A stretch of 49,949 nt of DNA, from assembly GCA_019638835.1 (NCBI GenBank), contig JAHBTC010000004.1:1-49949 (forward strand), read 5' to 3'. A program made the translations under genes and the position numbers. The notes beneath the pieces are model-generated. The model saw only the letters and a program-made list of their open reading frames with translations. It had not been told where the DNA came from and searched no databases. The DNA comes from Fimbriimonadaceae bacterium (lineage in GTDB: Bacteria; Armatimonadota; Fimbriimonadia; Fimbriimonadales; Fimbriimonadaceae). Shown here one piece after another: positions 17,221-26,335 of this stretch; the first letter of the stretch is position 1, and each line of letters starts with the position of its first letter.

Positions 17221-17700
17221 ATGAACAACACTCAAGGAATCGACGCTAAGGCCTTCCTCTCGGGATGGCTCGGAAACTTGGTCGGGATGTACTCGGCCGA
17301 CATCAATGCCGTACCGGACGACAAGTGGGCGACCACTTTCGGGGGGTGCACCCGCCCTTGCTCAGACTTGACGGCCGATGCGCTGTCACTCATGGTCTGG
17401 ACTACAAACGTCATGAATGACTCTCCGCAGTCGGAGACGATGATGGAGGATCTCGGAGCGGCATGTGCGACCAAGGCAGGTGCAACGGAAAAGATGAAGG
17501 AGGTGAGTGACTCATTCCTCTCTTCGTTCGCTCGGTCGAGCGATGAAAAGTTGCTTACACCTGTACAAACTCCATTTGGGATGGAGATGCCGCTCTATGC
17601 GGTGGCGCAAATCGCCGTGAGCCACATTTGGTACCACGACGGTCAGTTGAACTACGTGCATTGCTTGCTTGGCGATGACAAAGTCCACTGGATGCCGTGA
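17221..17700 (+). CDS. DinB-like four-helix protein
   Basis: A 159-residue protein predicted to be a DinB/YfiT-like four-helix bundle. Helices cover about 8-30, 45-75, 85-120 and 125-150. The final helix has VAQIAVSHIWYHDGQLNYV, with a His and Asp placed as in metal-binding DinB proteins, whose usual second and third histidines are not obvious, so metal binding is uncertain. Members often act as thiol S-transferases. A GGAG ribosome binding site lies just before the ATG. It stands 84 bases after the VOC gene and may have its own promoter. Confidence 0.75.
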   Translation: MNNTQGIDAKAFLSGWLGNLVGMYSADINAVPDDKWATTFGGCTRPCSDLTADALSLMVWTTNVMNDSPQSETMMEDLGAACATKAGATEKMKEVSDSFLSSFARSSDEKLLTPVQTPFGMEMPLYAVAQIAVSHIWYHDGQLNYVHCLLGDDKVHWMP

Positions 17701-17807
17701 TCATTTGCTGCCTAGTGCCCGCGTTTGATCGTTGGTACTAGGCAAATTCCGAGATCTTCGTTGGGGCTTGCGTAGCCTCTACGTTCCTGAGGGAGTCTAA
17801 ATGAGTG

Positions 17808-18530
17808 ATGATGACCGCTTTACTCTTCGGACTTCTTACTTTGTCTCAACCTATGAATCTGAACCATGTCACAGGCACAGTTGCTTATCGCGAGAGGATC
17901 GCCCTTGCTCCGACGGCAGTGGTTACGGTTAGTCTAGATCGATTCAGGGGAGATGACCACGTCAATGTGAGCGAGGTAACGATTCGACCTGAGGGCGGTC
18001 AGCTTCCGATTTCTTTTTCTTTGCCCTATAACGACGGTGTGATTCAGCCAGGGGATCGCTATGGTCTGCGCGCGCGTATCACTGTCGAAGGCAACACTCT
18101 ATTCGAGTCGGATTCGCACACGATGGTGGTGACGAATGGCAAGAACGCGGCGGAACTCGTCTTGGTTCGTGCAGCCCCGGTGGATCAACCAACGATTCAT
18201 GGCGTTACCTGGACCCTTATGTCGCTGAACGAAAGAGACTTGCGAGATTGGCCCAAGCCGCCCCACATCATTCTCAACGTGAACGGTCACGATTTTGGCG
18301 GGAACACCGGTGTCAACGTATTTGGCGGTGTCTACGAGTGGAATGCTCCTACGATCATGCTCGACCCGCAGGTGAGTACGATGATGGCAGGCAGCGACGA
18401 AGCGATGGCGTTGGAGCGAGAGTTCATGGAAACTTTGCCCAAGGTCACTCGGTTGGCCGTTGAAGAAGGTGAACTCGTGCTTTATCGTGGAGATCGCGAG
18501 ATCATGAGATTTCGTTTGACCAAGGCCTGA
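17808..18530 (+). CDS. Exported YbaY-META fusion protein
   Basis: A protein of about 240 residues. After a leader (TALLFGLLTLSQPM) residues 20-120 match YbaY/YscW-like lipoprotein domains: VTGTVAYRERIALAPTAVVT, then SFSLPYNDG, DRYGLRARITVEG and LFESDSHTMVV. Residues 125-240 resemble a META/HslJ domain: a first strand HGVTWTLMSLNERDL, the middle DPQVSTMMAG and FMETLPKVTRLAVEEGELVL. Both domains occur in envelope stress or heat-shock-linked proteins, but the role is unknown. The mature N-terminus has no lipobox Cys. The start could be GTG 17805, ATG 17808 or ATG 17811, with GAGGGAG at 17789 as the ribosome binding site. Confidence 0.75.
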   Translation: MMTALLFGLLTLSQPMNLNHVTGTVAYRERIALAPTAVVTVSLDRFRGDDHVNVSEVTIRPEGGQLPISFSLPYNDGVIQPGDRYGLRARITVEGNTLFESDSHTMVVTNGKNAAELVLVRAAPVDQPTIHGVTWTLMSLNERDLRDWPKPPHIILNVNGHDFGGNTGVNVFGGVYEWNAPTIMLDPQVSTMMAGSDEAMALEREFMETLPKVTRLAVEEGELVLYRGDREIMRFRLTKA

Positions 18531-18547
18531 CTCAAGTCAGGCTTTTT
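18525..18547 (+). terminator. Rho-independent terminator overlapping a stop codon
   Basis: GCCTGAC, loop TCAA, GTCAGGC followed by TTTTT. The TGA stop of the YbaY-META gene is part of the left arm, so the translating ribosome would cover the stem until release. Confidence 0.9.
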
Positions 18548-18682
18548 CCGACATTGCGGGAGGACGCAACGAGGAATCCTCGGCGTTGCAAATCAGTTTT
18601 CGTAAATCGGAACCGTTTCGTGCCTGAATCAAGGTAAGAATGAACGTTGAAGCCCGGGAGAACATTTCTTGATCCGGTGTGG

Positions 18683-21232
18683 ATGGTTCATTTCATGATG
18701 GGAACGCGTTTTTCGGCGACCGCAGTCGCCCTTCTTGCTTTACTGGTGGTCGCACCTGCACAGAGCAACCTTGCGACCGCGAACTGGGAGTTGGCCAATC
18801 GGTTCGTCTCCTCCTACGTACAGCAGTACGTTTACAGCACGAGTTTGTCTCCTGGCTGGATTAACGGGACGGACGAATTTTGGTATTCGTGGCGATCAAG
18901 CGATGGTGTCCGATTTTGGCGCGTAGACCCGGCTAAGCGGTCGAAACAGCCTCTATTCGACAGCGATGAAATGGCAGCCAAGTTGTCAGAACTGACAAGG
19001 AAGCCTTACGACCGTTCCAATCTCAACATCCAAAACCTTTCGTTTGTCGAGGACAGTACAACTGTGATCCGCTTCGTATTGGATCAAGTTCGGTTTGAAT
19101 ACGACTTGGAAAAGGGCACATTGAAGTCATTGGGTGCCGTACCGCAGAACCAAGGGCAAGGTGGTGGCCCCGGTGGCGGGCGGTTTGGAGGCGGCCAAGG
19201 CGGTCAAGGCCAGGGTGGTCAGCGCAATCAAGAAGATACACCGACTTCTCGACCGTTTGGAAACTACAACGAAGAGAAAACCGCGTACGTCTACGCAAAA
19301 GACCACAACCTCTACTATGTGGAGATTGTTGATGGAAAGGAGGCTGATCCCATTCAACTGTCCACGGATGGCGAACTCAGTTATAGTTTCGGGAGTCGGC
19401 GTGGACAAGGAGAGAACTACGAGTTGCGGCAACAAGAGAACGAAACGCAACAAGGTGGTGGTCAAGGAAACAATCGCCCCCCCGAAGACCGTGTCCGTGC
19501 GAACGTGACTTGGAGCAAAGACGGAAAGCGGTTCTATGTTGTTCGAGGAGATGCTCGCAAGGTCGCGGACCTCTGGCTCGTAAACAATCTGGCGACACCA
19601 CGCCCGACCCTCGTTACTTATCGCTACGCTATGCCCGGCGAAGCCAATGTGACGCAGTCCGAACTCCATTGCTTCGATCCGGCATCCAAGAAGTTGGTGA
19701 AGCTACCGGTCGAAAAGTACAAGGACCAACAGTTCTTCGACCTGCATTGGCAAGACACGTCCTCGGAATCTTTCCGATTCATTCGCCGTGATCGACTTCA
19801 GAGGAACATGGAACTCTGTGAGATCAATCTTGCGGACAACAAAGTGAAGGTGTTGCTCACCGAGAGCGTCGAGAATGCCTTCCTTGAGCGCCGTCCCGTT
19901 CGCTATCTCAAGCCGGGCGGCGACTTCATTTGGTGGTCAGAACGCACTGGATGGGGGCACCTCTATCTCTATGCCAACGACGGCACGCTCAAAAAAGCGA
20001 TCACGAGTGGGCCATTCCGGGTAGAGAGCCTGACCGATTACGACGAGAAGGCGGAACGGCTTTACTTCGAATGCGAAGGGCGAGAACCGGGTGAGAACCC
20101 GTATTACCAACACCTTTATCGTGTCGATCTGGATGGGAAGAATCTGAACATCCTTGACCCAGGCGACGCGGACAACAACACGTCCTTATCGCCTTCGAAG
20201 AAATTCGCGGTTGTCGTCTCTGGTCGAACGGATATGGCGCCGGTGGCTACGGTTCGCAACGACCGAGGCGAGATCATCATGGAACTGGAAACCGCAGACC
20301 TAACACGTTTGGCAGAAACCGGCTGGAAGATGCCAGAAACCTTCCGCGTGAAGGCCGCTGATGGCGTTACGGACATCTACGGAAACATGTGGAAGCCGTT
20401 CGACTTCGACCCGCGCAAGAAGTATCCGATCATTGCGAACGTCTATCCCGGCCCGCAGACTGAGAGCGTAAGCACCGGTTTCTCAGCGTATACGTCGAAC
20501 ATGAGATTAGCCCAACTCGGCTTTGTGGTCATCCAAATTGGAAACCGAGGCGGGAACCCCGCTCGGTCGAATGCTTATCACTCCTACGGCTATTACAATC
20601 TTCGAGACTACGGATTAGCGGACAAGAAGGCGGGGATCGAGCAACTCGCGGCGCGCAACCCATTCATTGACATCAATCGTGTGGGAATATACGGCCACTC
20701 GGGCGGTGGATTCATGACGGCAGCGGCGATGATGCTTCCTCCGTACAACGACTTCTTCAAGGTCGGCGTTTCGAGTGCAGGCAACCACGACAATAATGTC
20801 TACAACTCGAACTGGAGCGAGCAGCATCACGGACTGCGCGAAGTCGCCGCAAACGAGGGTCAAGGTCAGGGGCGTGGATCAAACACGGGCCGCACCGCTC
20901 CGGACGACTGGTCAGTTGAAGATGAACCACAAGACGCCGGAACGAGGTTTGAGATCAAGGTTCCAACGAATGCGGAACTCGCCGCAAACCTCAAGGGCCA
21001 CATTCTGTTGGTTCACGGAGACATGGACAACAACGTCCACCCGGCGAACACGATACGGCTCGTGGATGCGCTCATCAAAGCGAACAAGCGGTTCGACATG
21101 TTGATGATGCCCGGGCAAGCCCACGGGTTCGGTCCGATGCAAGGTTATTTCCAGCAGCGGCTTATGGAATACTTCGCGCAGTATCTTTTGGACGCGCCCT
21201 CACCCACCTCCGTTGACATGTCAAATCCATAG
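18683..21232 (+). CDS. S9-family serine peptidase (dipeptidyl-peptidase IV-like)
   Basis: About 849 residues. A hydrophobic signal segment (SATAVALLALLVVAPAQS) suggests export. An eight-bladed DPP-IV-type propeller is followed by an alpha/beta-hydrolase domain. The nucleophile Ser is in GIYGHSGGGF (about residue 672), with Asp in HGDMDNNVHP (about 780) and His in GQAHGF (about 813). Gly/Gln-rich low-complexity inserts occur at about 156-181 and 255-262 in the propeller and again between nucleophile and acid (NEGQGQGRGSNTG). The start is unclear: ATG 18683 is used; TTG 18647 would add 12 residues. Likely role: cleaving peptides in the periplasm for nutrition. Confidence 0.88.
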   Translation: MVHFMMGTRFSATAVALLALLVVAPAQSNLATANWELANRFVSSYVQQYVYSTSLSPGWINGTDEFWYSWRSSDGVRFWRVDPAKRSKQPLFDSDEMAAKLSELTRKPYDRSNLNIQNLSFVEDSTTVIRFVLDQVRFEYDLEKGTLKSLGAVPQNQGQGGGPGGGRFGGGQGGQGQGGQRNQEDTPTSRPFGNYNEEKTAYVYAKDHNLYYVEIVDGKEADPIQLSTDGELSYSFGSRRGQGENYELRQQENETQQGGGQGNNRPPEDRVRANVTWSKDGKRFYVVRGDARKVADLWLVNNLATPRPTLVTYRYAMPGEANVTQSELHCFDPASKKLVKLPVEKYKDQQFFDLHWQDTSSESFRFIRRDRLQRNMELCEINLADNKVKVLLTESVENAFLERRPVRYLKPGGDFIWWSERTGWGHLYLYANDGTLKKAITSGPFRVESLTDYDEKAERLYFECEGREPGENPYYQHLYRVDLDGKNLNILDPGDADNNTSLSPSKKFAVVVSGRTDMAPVATVRNDRGEIIMELETADLTRLAETGWKMPETFRVKAADGVTDIYGNMWKPFDFDPRKKYPIIANVYPGPQTESVSTGFSAYTSNMRLAQLGFVVIQIGNRGGNPARSNAYHSYGYYNLRDYGLADKKAGIEQLAARNPFIDINRVGIYGHSGGGFMTAAAMMLPPYNDFFKVGVSSAGNHDNNVYNSNWSEQHHGLREVAANEGQGQGRGSNTGRTAPDDWSVEDEPQDAGTRFEIKVPTNAELAANLKGHILLVHGDMDNNVHPANTIRLVDALIKANKRFDMLMMPGQAHGFGPMQGYFQQRLMEYFAQYLLDAPSPTSVDMSNP

Positions 21233-21241
21233 AGAGTGGCA

Positions 21242-21304
21242 GGTGGTCGGGCGATTCAGGTTCAATCGCCTGACCACCATTACCAGGTTTTCGCAAAAAA
21301 CCTG
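21242..21304 (+). terminator. Tandem hairpins after the S9 peptidase gene
   Basis: First hairpin: GGTGGTC...GACCACC with inner GGCGATT...AATCGCC, a 15-base-pair stem with one G-T pair (21242-21278). Second: CAGGTTTT, loop CGCAA, AAAACCTG (21284-21304). No long U tract follows the first, so the pair may be a terminator or a stabilising 3' structure. Confidence 0.7.
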
Positions 21305-21311
21305 AAGCCGG

Positions 21312-21341
21312 TTGACTTTAGAGCTTCGAATGTTGCATTGT
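21312..21341 (+). promoter_or_regulatory. Possible promoter of the second PEP-CTERM gene
   Basis: TTGACT (21312-21317), 18 bases, CATTGT (21336-21341). A leader of about 25 bases with a clear ribosome binding site follows, in contrast to the leaderless starts elsewhere. Confidence 0.35.
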
Positions 21342-21372
21342 AGGCTGTCCACCATGTGGATTGGAGGAAATT

Positions 21373-22080
21373 TTGAGAGGCATTACATTTGCAGTCTTAG
21401 CATTGGCCAGCGTTTCTGCGTTTGGTCAAAACGTTCTGGTTTGGTCTACAGGTAACGCGGGCGGAGATACGCCTGGAGTTGCGGCTTGGCTCCAAGGTAG
21501 CGGACAGTTCACTTCTGTAACCGGCGTGAATGACGATTTCGGGATGACACAGGGATTCCTTGACTCGTTTGACCGCGTTCTGTTCTTCACGAATAGTGGC
21601 GGTGACCCGGTCAACAACGGCAACCTGCTTGGCAACTTCGCCATGAGCGGCAAGCGACTAGTCATTGCCTGTTTTGCTCTGGCCGATCAGGGAAGCAATA
21701 CAATTGGAGGAAGCATCGTTGGAATGATGCCGCTCAACTTTGATGGTGGATCCAAGTACTCCAACGTCTCGATGGCATCCAATGACGGAGGTCCGTTCTT
21801 TGCGGGCGTCAACTCAGTCGATGGCTACTATCATGACGACGTCGCCCTCGTGCGTGGCACCTCTCACGGTCTTTGGAGCGACGGAGAAATCATGGTGGCT
21901 TCGAATGGTGAGATTCTCAATGTGAACCTATTCCCGGATGACTCGTTCGGTCAGGTTTCTGGCGATTACCGCCAGCTTTTCGTGAACTCGCTCAAGGCAC
22001 CGGTGCCGGAGCCGACGACGATGGCGTTCCTTGGACTTGGGTTGGCCGCGCTCGCGCGCCGACGTTTCCGCAAGGCATAG
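21373..22080 (+). CDS. PEP-CTERM sorted exported protein
   Basis: A 235-residue protein with a signal peptide (GITFAVLALASVSAFG) and a PEP-CTERM tail: VPEPTTM, hydrophobic AFLGLGLAALA and basic RRRFRKA. The mature domain (NVLVWSTGNAGGDTPGVAAW, FLDSFDRVLFFTNSG, GKRLVIACFALADQG) has the look of a ThuA/glutamine-amidotransferase-like Rossmann fold, but no catalytic Cys is placed for that, so it is probably a binding or structural protein. The TTG at 21373 is the start because GGAGG at 21363-21367 has the right spacing to it. No homologue of known function is recognised. Confidence 0.85.
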   Translation: MRGITFAVLALASVSAFGQNVLVWSTGNAGGDTPGVAAWLQGSGQFTSVTGVNDDFGMTQGFLDSFDRVLFFTNSGGDPVNNGNLLGNFAMSGKRLVIACFALADQGSNTIGGSIVGMMPLNFDGGSKYSNVSMASNDGGPFFAGVNSVDGYYHDDVALVRGTSHGLWSDGEIMVASNGEILNVNLFPDDSFGQVSGDYRQLFVNSLKAPVPEPTTMAFLGLGLAALARRRFRKA

Positions 22081-22097
22081 GTTCGTCGGAGAAAATC

Positions 22098-22134
22098 TCA
22101 GCCCGTTGGCCGTCATGGTCGACGGGCTGATTTC
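22098..22134 (+). terminator. Rho-independent terminator before clpB
   Basis: TCAGCCCGT (22098-22106) pairs with ACGGGCTGA (22122-22130), and the stem continues inward through TGGCC/GGTCG; TTTCGTTG follows. It ends the PEP-CTERM gene. Confidence 0.85.
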
Positions 22135-22214
22135 GTTGTGCCGGATCACTTTTGCGGTGGGACCCTGAAACCTAACACCCTACGCTATACGTTACTTGAG
22201 TATAAGAGACTCAT

Positions 22215-24827
22215 ATGCGATTTGATAAACTCACGGTAAAGCTTCAGGACGCGTTTCAGCGCGCTCAACAGATTGCAACGGAGCTACAACATCAGGCCGT
22301 TGATACTGAACACCTGCTTCTGGCGTTCACACAAGACAGCGAGGGCACGGTCGCCAGTTTGATGGCACGAGTAGGAGTGCGAGCGGAATCGGTTGCCGAA
22401 GCGGTCCGCCAAGACTTGTCTACCCGGGCTCAGGTGAGCGGAGCGGCTCAGCATGGGGCTACATTGTCGGGCGATTTGAGTGAGACGTTCAACCGTGCTT
22501 TTGATATCGCTGCCAAGATGGGCGACGAGTACGTAAGCACTGAGCACGTCCTCTTGGCAATGGCTGACGACAAGGGAGCAGCCGGTCGCATTTTGAAGGC
22601 GGAAGGACTTCAAGCGGACGCTTTGCGGAAGGCGATTGAGAGCCTGCGAGCCGGACGCAAGGTGGACGACCCCAACGCCGAGAACACCTATGAGGCTCTG
22701 GAAAAGTACGGAATCGACCTGACTGAACGCGCTCGAACGGGAAAACTTGATCCGGTAATCGGGCGTGACGAAGAGATTCGACGAGTCATTCAGGTTCTCA
22801 GCCGACGTACGAAGAACAATCCCGTGCTTATCGGCGAACCAGGGGTCGGTAAGACGGCGGTTGTTGAGGGGCTAGCGCAGCGAATCGTCAAGGGTGATGT
22901 TCCCGAAAGCCTTCGTGAAAAGAGTGTTGTTGCCCTTGATCTTGGAGCCATGGTGGCCGGTGCCAAGTATCGTGGCGAATTCGAAGAGCGACTCAAAGCT
23001 CTGTTGGAAGAGATCAAGCGAAGCGAGGGCCAGATCATCCTCTTCATTGATGAACTGCACACGCTGGTCGGTGCCGGAAAGGCAGAAGGCAGTCTGGATG
23101 CGGCAAACATGCTCAAGCCGATGCTCGCGCGGGGCGAACTTCGCTGCGTAGGTGCGACTACACTCAATGAGTATCGCCAGTACATTGAAAAGGACAAGGC
23201 GCTTGAACGCCGGTTCCAGCCTACTTTGGTGGGCGAGCCTAGCGTTGAAGAGACAATTTCGATTCTTCGTGGACTGAAAGAGCGCTATGAGATTCACCAC
23301 GGTGTCCGGATCACCGATTCTGCAATCGTTGCGGCGGCGACACTGAGTAACCGATACATCACCGATCGATTCTTGCCGGACAAGGCGATTGATCTTGTAG
23401 ACGAAGCCGCGAGCCGCCTGAAGATGGAGATTGATAGCGTTCCGCAGGAGTTGGACACGGTGGAGCGACAGATTCGGCAGTTAGAGATTGACCGTGAAGC
23501 CCTTAAAAAGGAGGAGGACGCGGCGAGCAAAGAACGGCTGGCGCAACTAGAAAAGAGACTCGCGGAAACCAGTGAGCAGGCGCAAGGACTACGCGCGCGG
23601 TGGAGTAGCGAGAAGGAAGCAATCGAACGAGTCCGCACGATGAAGCAGGATTTGGAAGATATGCGCAACCAACTGGCCGTTGCCGAGAGGGAACTAGATT
23701 GGGGCAAAGCGGCGGAACTTCAGCACGGGCGCATCCCGACGCTTGAGCGTGCACTGGAAGATGAAACAAAGCGCCTCAACGAACTCCTAGAAGGTCAGAA
23801 ACTGCTCAGGGAAGAAGTGGACAGCGACGACATCGCCTTGGTCGTCTCTAAGTGGACAGGTGTTCCGGTCACGCGCCTCATGCAGGGCGAAATGCAGAAA
23901 CTCATCCAACTGGAAGATCATTTGGGCGAACGCGTCATCGGGCAACGGGAAGCGCTACAAGTAGTGGCAGACGCGATTCGGCGTTCTCGCTCCGGGTTAT
24001 CTGATCCTAATCGGCCGATTGGCTCGTTCCTGTTCTTGGGTCCAACCGGCGTGGGCAAGACCGAAACGGCCAAGGCGCTTGCCGAGTTCATGTTCGATGA
24101 CGAGCGAGCGATGGTGCGGATTGACATGAGTGAGTACAGTGAGAAGTTCGCGGTAACTCGTCTCATCGGGGCGCCCCCAGGATATGTCGGCTATGACGAA
24201 GGGGGCCAACTTACGGAAGCGGTGCGTCGTCGACCCTATTCCGTCATCTTGCTGGACGAGATGGAAAAGGCGCACCCCGAGGTGTTCAATGTCCTGTTGC
24301 AAATGCTCGACGATGGGCGGCTGACGGACGGGCAGGGTCGGACGGTTGACTTCCGAAACACGGTTGTCATCATGACCTCGAACCTGGGTTCGCACTTTTT
24401 CGGCGATGGATTGTTGGAGCAGGGTGAGTTTGATCGGATCAAGGATTCGGTGCTCGGCGAGGTACGAAACTATTTCCGACCGGAGTTCATCAACCGACTT
24501 GATGACATTGTGGTCTATCGACCGCTCGGCGCAAACGAGATCAAGTCGATCGTTCGACTCCAAGTAGCGATGTTGGCGGAGCGTTTAAAGGAACGACGCA
24601 TCACCGTTGAGGTGGAGGAGTCGGCGCTCACTGAACTTGCGACGACAGGATTCGACCCGGCGTTTGGGGCACGACCATTGAAACGGGCGATCCAGCGCGA
24701 CTTGATGAATCCGCTGGCGACGAAACTGCTCAACGGCGATGTTCGCGACGGGCAGACGGTTCAAGTTCGGTTCGAGAACGGGCAATACGAGTTCTTACCG
24801 CAAGAAACGGCGACGCCGGCCGGCTAA
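22215..24827 (+). CDS. clpB: ATP-dependent disaggregase ClpB
   Basis: An 870-residue Hsp100 hexamer that pulls polypeptides out of aggregates together with the DnaK system. It has the N domain with two repeats ([19 protein letters not shown] and the second at about 85-145), a first AAA+ module (Walker A GEPGVGKT near 207, Walker [14 protein letters not shown], pore loop [10 protein letters not shown]), the long coiled-coil M domain (about 405-520), which marks ClpB rather than ClpA/C, and a second module (GPTGVGKT near 608, pore loop [22 protein letters not shown]). No CIRCE element or CtsR box is visible upstream; TATAAG lies 8 bases before the ATG. Confidence 0.97.
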   Translation: MRFDKLTVKLQDAFQRAQQIATELQHQAVDTEHLLLAFTQDSEGTVASLMARVGVRAESVAEAVRQDLSTRAQVSGAAQHGATLSGDLSETFNRAFDIAAKMGDEYVSTEHVLLAMADDKGAAGRILKAEGLQADALRKAIESLRAGRKVDDPNAENTYEALEKYGIDLTERARTGKLDPVIGRDEEIRRVIQVLSRRTKNNPVLIGEPGVGKTAVVEGLAQRIVKGDVPESLREKSVVALDLGAMVAGAKYRGEFEERLKALLEEIKRSEGQIILFIDELHTLVGAGKAEGSLDAANMLKPMLARGELRCVGATTLNEYRQYIEKDKALERRFQPTLVGEPSVEETISILRGLKERYEIHHGVRITDSAIVAAATLSNRYITDRFLPDKAIDLVDEAASRLKMEIDSVPQELDTVERQIRQLEIDREALKKEEDAASKERLAQLEKRLAETSEQAQGLRARWSSEKEAIERVRTMKQDLEDMRNQLAVAERELDWGKAAELQHGRIPTLERALEDETKRLNELLEGQKLLREEVDSDDIALVVSKWTGVPVTRLMQGEMQKLIQLEDHLGERVIGQREALQVVADAIRRSRSGLSDPNRPIGSFLFLGPTGVGKTETAKALAEFMFDDERAMVRIDMSEYSEKFAVTRLIGAPPGYVGYDEGGQLTEAVRRRPYSVILLDEMEKAHPEVFNVLLQMLDDGRLTDGQGRTVDFRNTVVIMTSNLGSHFFGDGLLEQGEFDRIKDSVLGEVRNYFRPEFINRLDDIVVYRPLGANEIKSIVRLQVAMLAERLKERRITVEVEESALTELATTGFDPAFGARPLKRAIQRDLMNPLATKLLNGDVRDGQTVQVRFENGQYEFLPQETATPAG

Positions 24828-24830
24828 GCG

Positions 24831-24867
24831 AAAACAGCCCCGAGTCCATGCTGAGGTCTCGGGGCTG
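24831..24867 (-). terminator. Terminator between clpB and leuA
   Basis: CAGCCCCGAG (24835-24844) pairs with CTCGGGGCTG (24858-24867). On the minus strand it is followed by TTTTCGC, so it ends leuA; it may also stop clpB transcription from the other side. Confidence 0.8.
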
Positions 24868-24883
24868 CTACGAAGGCCGCGTC

Positions 24884-26032
24884 TTAGCTCTTGACGAGTT
24901 CTTGCAAATCGTCGTCACGCACTTCTGTCTTCGTGTCGGCGACTGAGAGGAATTGGTTGTAGATATCCTCAAACCGATCAGCGGGGAAGTCGTAGCCAAG
25001 TTGCATCAGTCTGTGCTTCAGGCCATGACGGCCGCTCCGAGCAGTGAGGATAATCTCACTTCGCGCGGCCCCAACCAGATGGGGATCAATGATTTCGTAC
25101 GTACTTCGCTCCTTCAAAACGCCATCTTGGTGGATTCCACTACTATGCGCGTAAGCGTTTGCGCCGACGACCGCTTTATTTCGCTGGACAATCATGCCCG
25201 TATGCTGGGCGACCAGTTGACTGAGATTCAAGAGATCTTCCGTCTTCACCGTTGTCGTCTGTCCGAAGAAATCCTCTCGAATCCGAAGGGCGACCACAAC
25301 TTCTTCAAGAGATGTGTTTCCGGCCCGTTCGCCGATGCCGTTCACCGTTACTTCAACCTGGCGTGCGCCGCCCACGACACCCGCGAGAGTGTTTGCCGTG
25401 GCCATTCCGAGGTCGTTATGACAGTGACAACTAAAGACGGCTTTGTCACTATTCGGAACGTTGTCTATGATGCCTTTGATAAGGTCGTGGTACTCGGTGG
25501 GGAACGTGTATCCCGTAGTATCGGGCACGTTCACCACGGTGGTGCCCGCCGCGATGACGGCCTCAACAACTTGGTAGACGTACTCCTTATCGGCGCGCCC
25601 GGAGTCCTCCATGAAGTACTCAATGTCGTCGGTGTATTGTCGGGCAAGTTTCACCGCGTTGACTCCGCGTTCGAGTGCCTGCTCCCGGGTCAACTTGAGT
25701 TTATGTTGTAGGTGGTTTTCACTGACACCTAGTCCGGTGTGAATTCGCCTTCGTTCCGCCGGCTTCAATGCCTCCGCAGCCACTTCTATGTCCTTCTGCA
25801 CCGCTCGGGTGAGGCCACAGATGGTGACGCCTTTGATTTCGCGCGCAAGAGTGTTGACTGATTCAAAGTCGCCGGGCGAACTGACAGGGAATCCGGCTTC
25901 GATGATGTTGACCCCAATCTTCTGGAGCGCATGGGCGATCTCCAGTTTCTGAGGCATATTGAGTCGCACCCCAGGGCTCTGCTCGCCATCGCGCAAGGTC
26001 GTATCGAACACATCAACGTGATTCCCGGCCAT
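24884..26032 (-). CDS. leuA: 2-isopropylmalate synthase, short form without regulatory domain
   Basis: A 382-residue enzyme of the DRE-TIM family that condenses acetyl-CoA with 2-oxoisovalerate in leucine synthesis. [14 protein letters not shown] is the metal and substrate signature, NVPDTTGY and [13 protein letters not shown] are conserved, and [18 protein letters not shown] and [19 protein letters not shown] favour isopropylmalate synthase over homocitrate synthase. The protein ends soon after subdomain II; the roughly 110-residue C-terminal leucine-binding domain of typical LeuA (about 510 residues) is missing, with no sign of a frameshift. ATG 26032 is chosen since the residues upstream are unlike the family and a perfect TATAAT lies six bases before it. 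Confidence 0.9.
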   Translation of the reverse strand: MAGNHVDVFDTTLRDGEQSPGVRLNMPQKLEIAHALQKIGVNIIEAGFPVSSPGDFESVNTLAREIKGVTICGLTRAVQKDIEVAAEALKPAERRRIHTGLGVSENHLQHKLKLTREQALERGVNAVKLARQYTDDIEYFMEDSGRADKEYVYQVVEAVIAAGTTVVNVPDTTGYTFPTEYHDLIKGIIDNVPNSDKAVFSCHCHNDLGMATANTLAGVVGGARQVEVTVNGIGERAGNTSLEEVVVALRIREDFFGQTTTVKTEDLLNLSQLVAQHTGMIVQRNKAVVGANAYAHSSGIHQDGVLKERSTYEIIDPHLVGAARSEIILTARSGRHGLKHRLMQLGYDFPADRFEDIYNQFLSVADTKTEVRDDDLQELVKS

Positions 26033-26038
26033 GCTTTC

Positions 26039-26044
26039 ATTATA
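26039..26044 (-). promoter_or_regulatory. TATAAT -10 box of leuA, leaderless start
   Basis: A perfect TATAAT followed by GAAAGC and the ATG. With the usual 6-7 base distance from -10 box to transcription start, the mRNA would begin at the A of the start codon. A possible -35 (GTTCGA, 26066-26061) is 16 bases upstream. Confidence 0.7.
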
Positions 26045-26083
26045 CGGACGGAAAGGCCCCTCGAACGCGACCGGGTCGGACGG

Positions 26084-26089
26084 TAAGAT
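26084..26089 (+). promoter_or_regulatory. TAAGAT -10 box of the NIL-domain gene, leaderless start
   Basis: TAAGAT followed by AGTTTC and the GTG at 26096. The candidate -35 TCGAAC at 26061-26066 is 17 bases upstream and is the same DNA, read on the other strand, as the candidate -35 of leuA. Confidence 0.55.
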
Positions 26090-26095
26090 AGTTTC

Positions 26096-26335
26096 GTGAC
26101 CGAAGTGGACATCAACTTGACGGCAAGGGGCGAACAAGTTGCTCATCCGTGGATCTATCGTCTTTGCCGCGACTTCGATGTCGAAGTGTCCATTACTAAG
26201 GCGAATGTGGATACTGAATTCGGTTGGGTGCAAGTGCGACTCAAGGGTGCGGTGGAAGAGATTCAGCGGGCGACCGCTTGGCTGATGACCACAGGGCTCC
26301 ACGTGGACGCCGAGCAACGCGCAGTCGGTGCATGA
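26096..26335 (+). CDS. Stand-alone NIL-domain protein
   Basis: A 79-residue protein consisting only of a NIL domain: the first strand DINLTARGEQVAHPWIYRLC, the middle FDVEVSITKANVDTEFGWVQ and the end GAVEEIQRATAWLMTTGLHV. NIL domains normally sit at the C-terminus of the MetN methionine ABC-transporter ATPase, where they bind methionine and shut the transporter, or next to ferredoxin domains. As a separate protein it is likely a small ligand-binding sensor. It starts with GTG on an apparently leaderless mRNA and overlaps the esterase gene by ATGA. Confidence 0.85.
   Translation: MTEVDINLTARGEQVAHPWIYRLCRDFDVEVSITKANVDTEFGWVQVRLKGAVEEIQRATAWLMTTGLHVDAEQRAVGA

Noticed and set aside
18641-18673. 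Ten-residue upstream reading frame before the S9 peptidase
   Set aside because: It starts at ATG 18641 and ends at 18673, but there is no sign of function, and the true start of the peptidase is itself uncertain.
26033-26317. A longer LeuA reading frame beginning at 26317
   Set aside because: The extra 95 residues do not resemble LeuA, run over the NIL-domain gene on the other strand, and a perfect -10 box lies just before the internal ATG at 26032.
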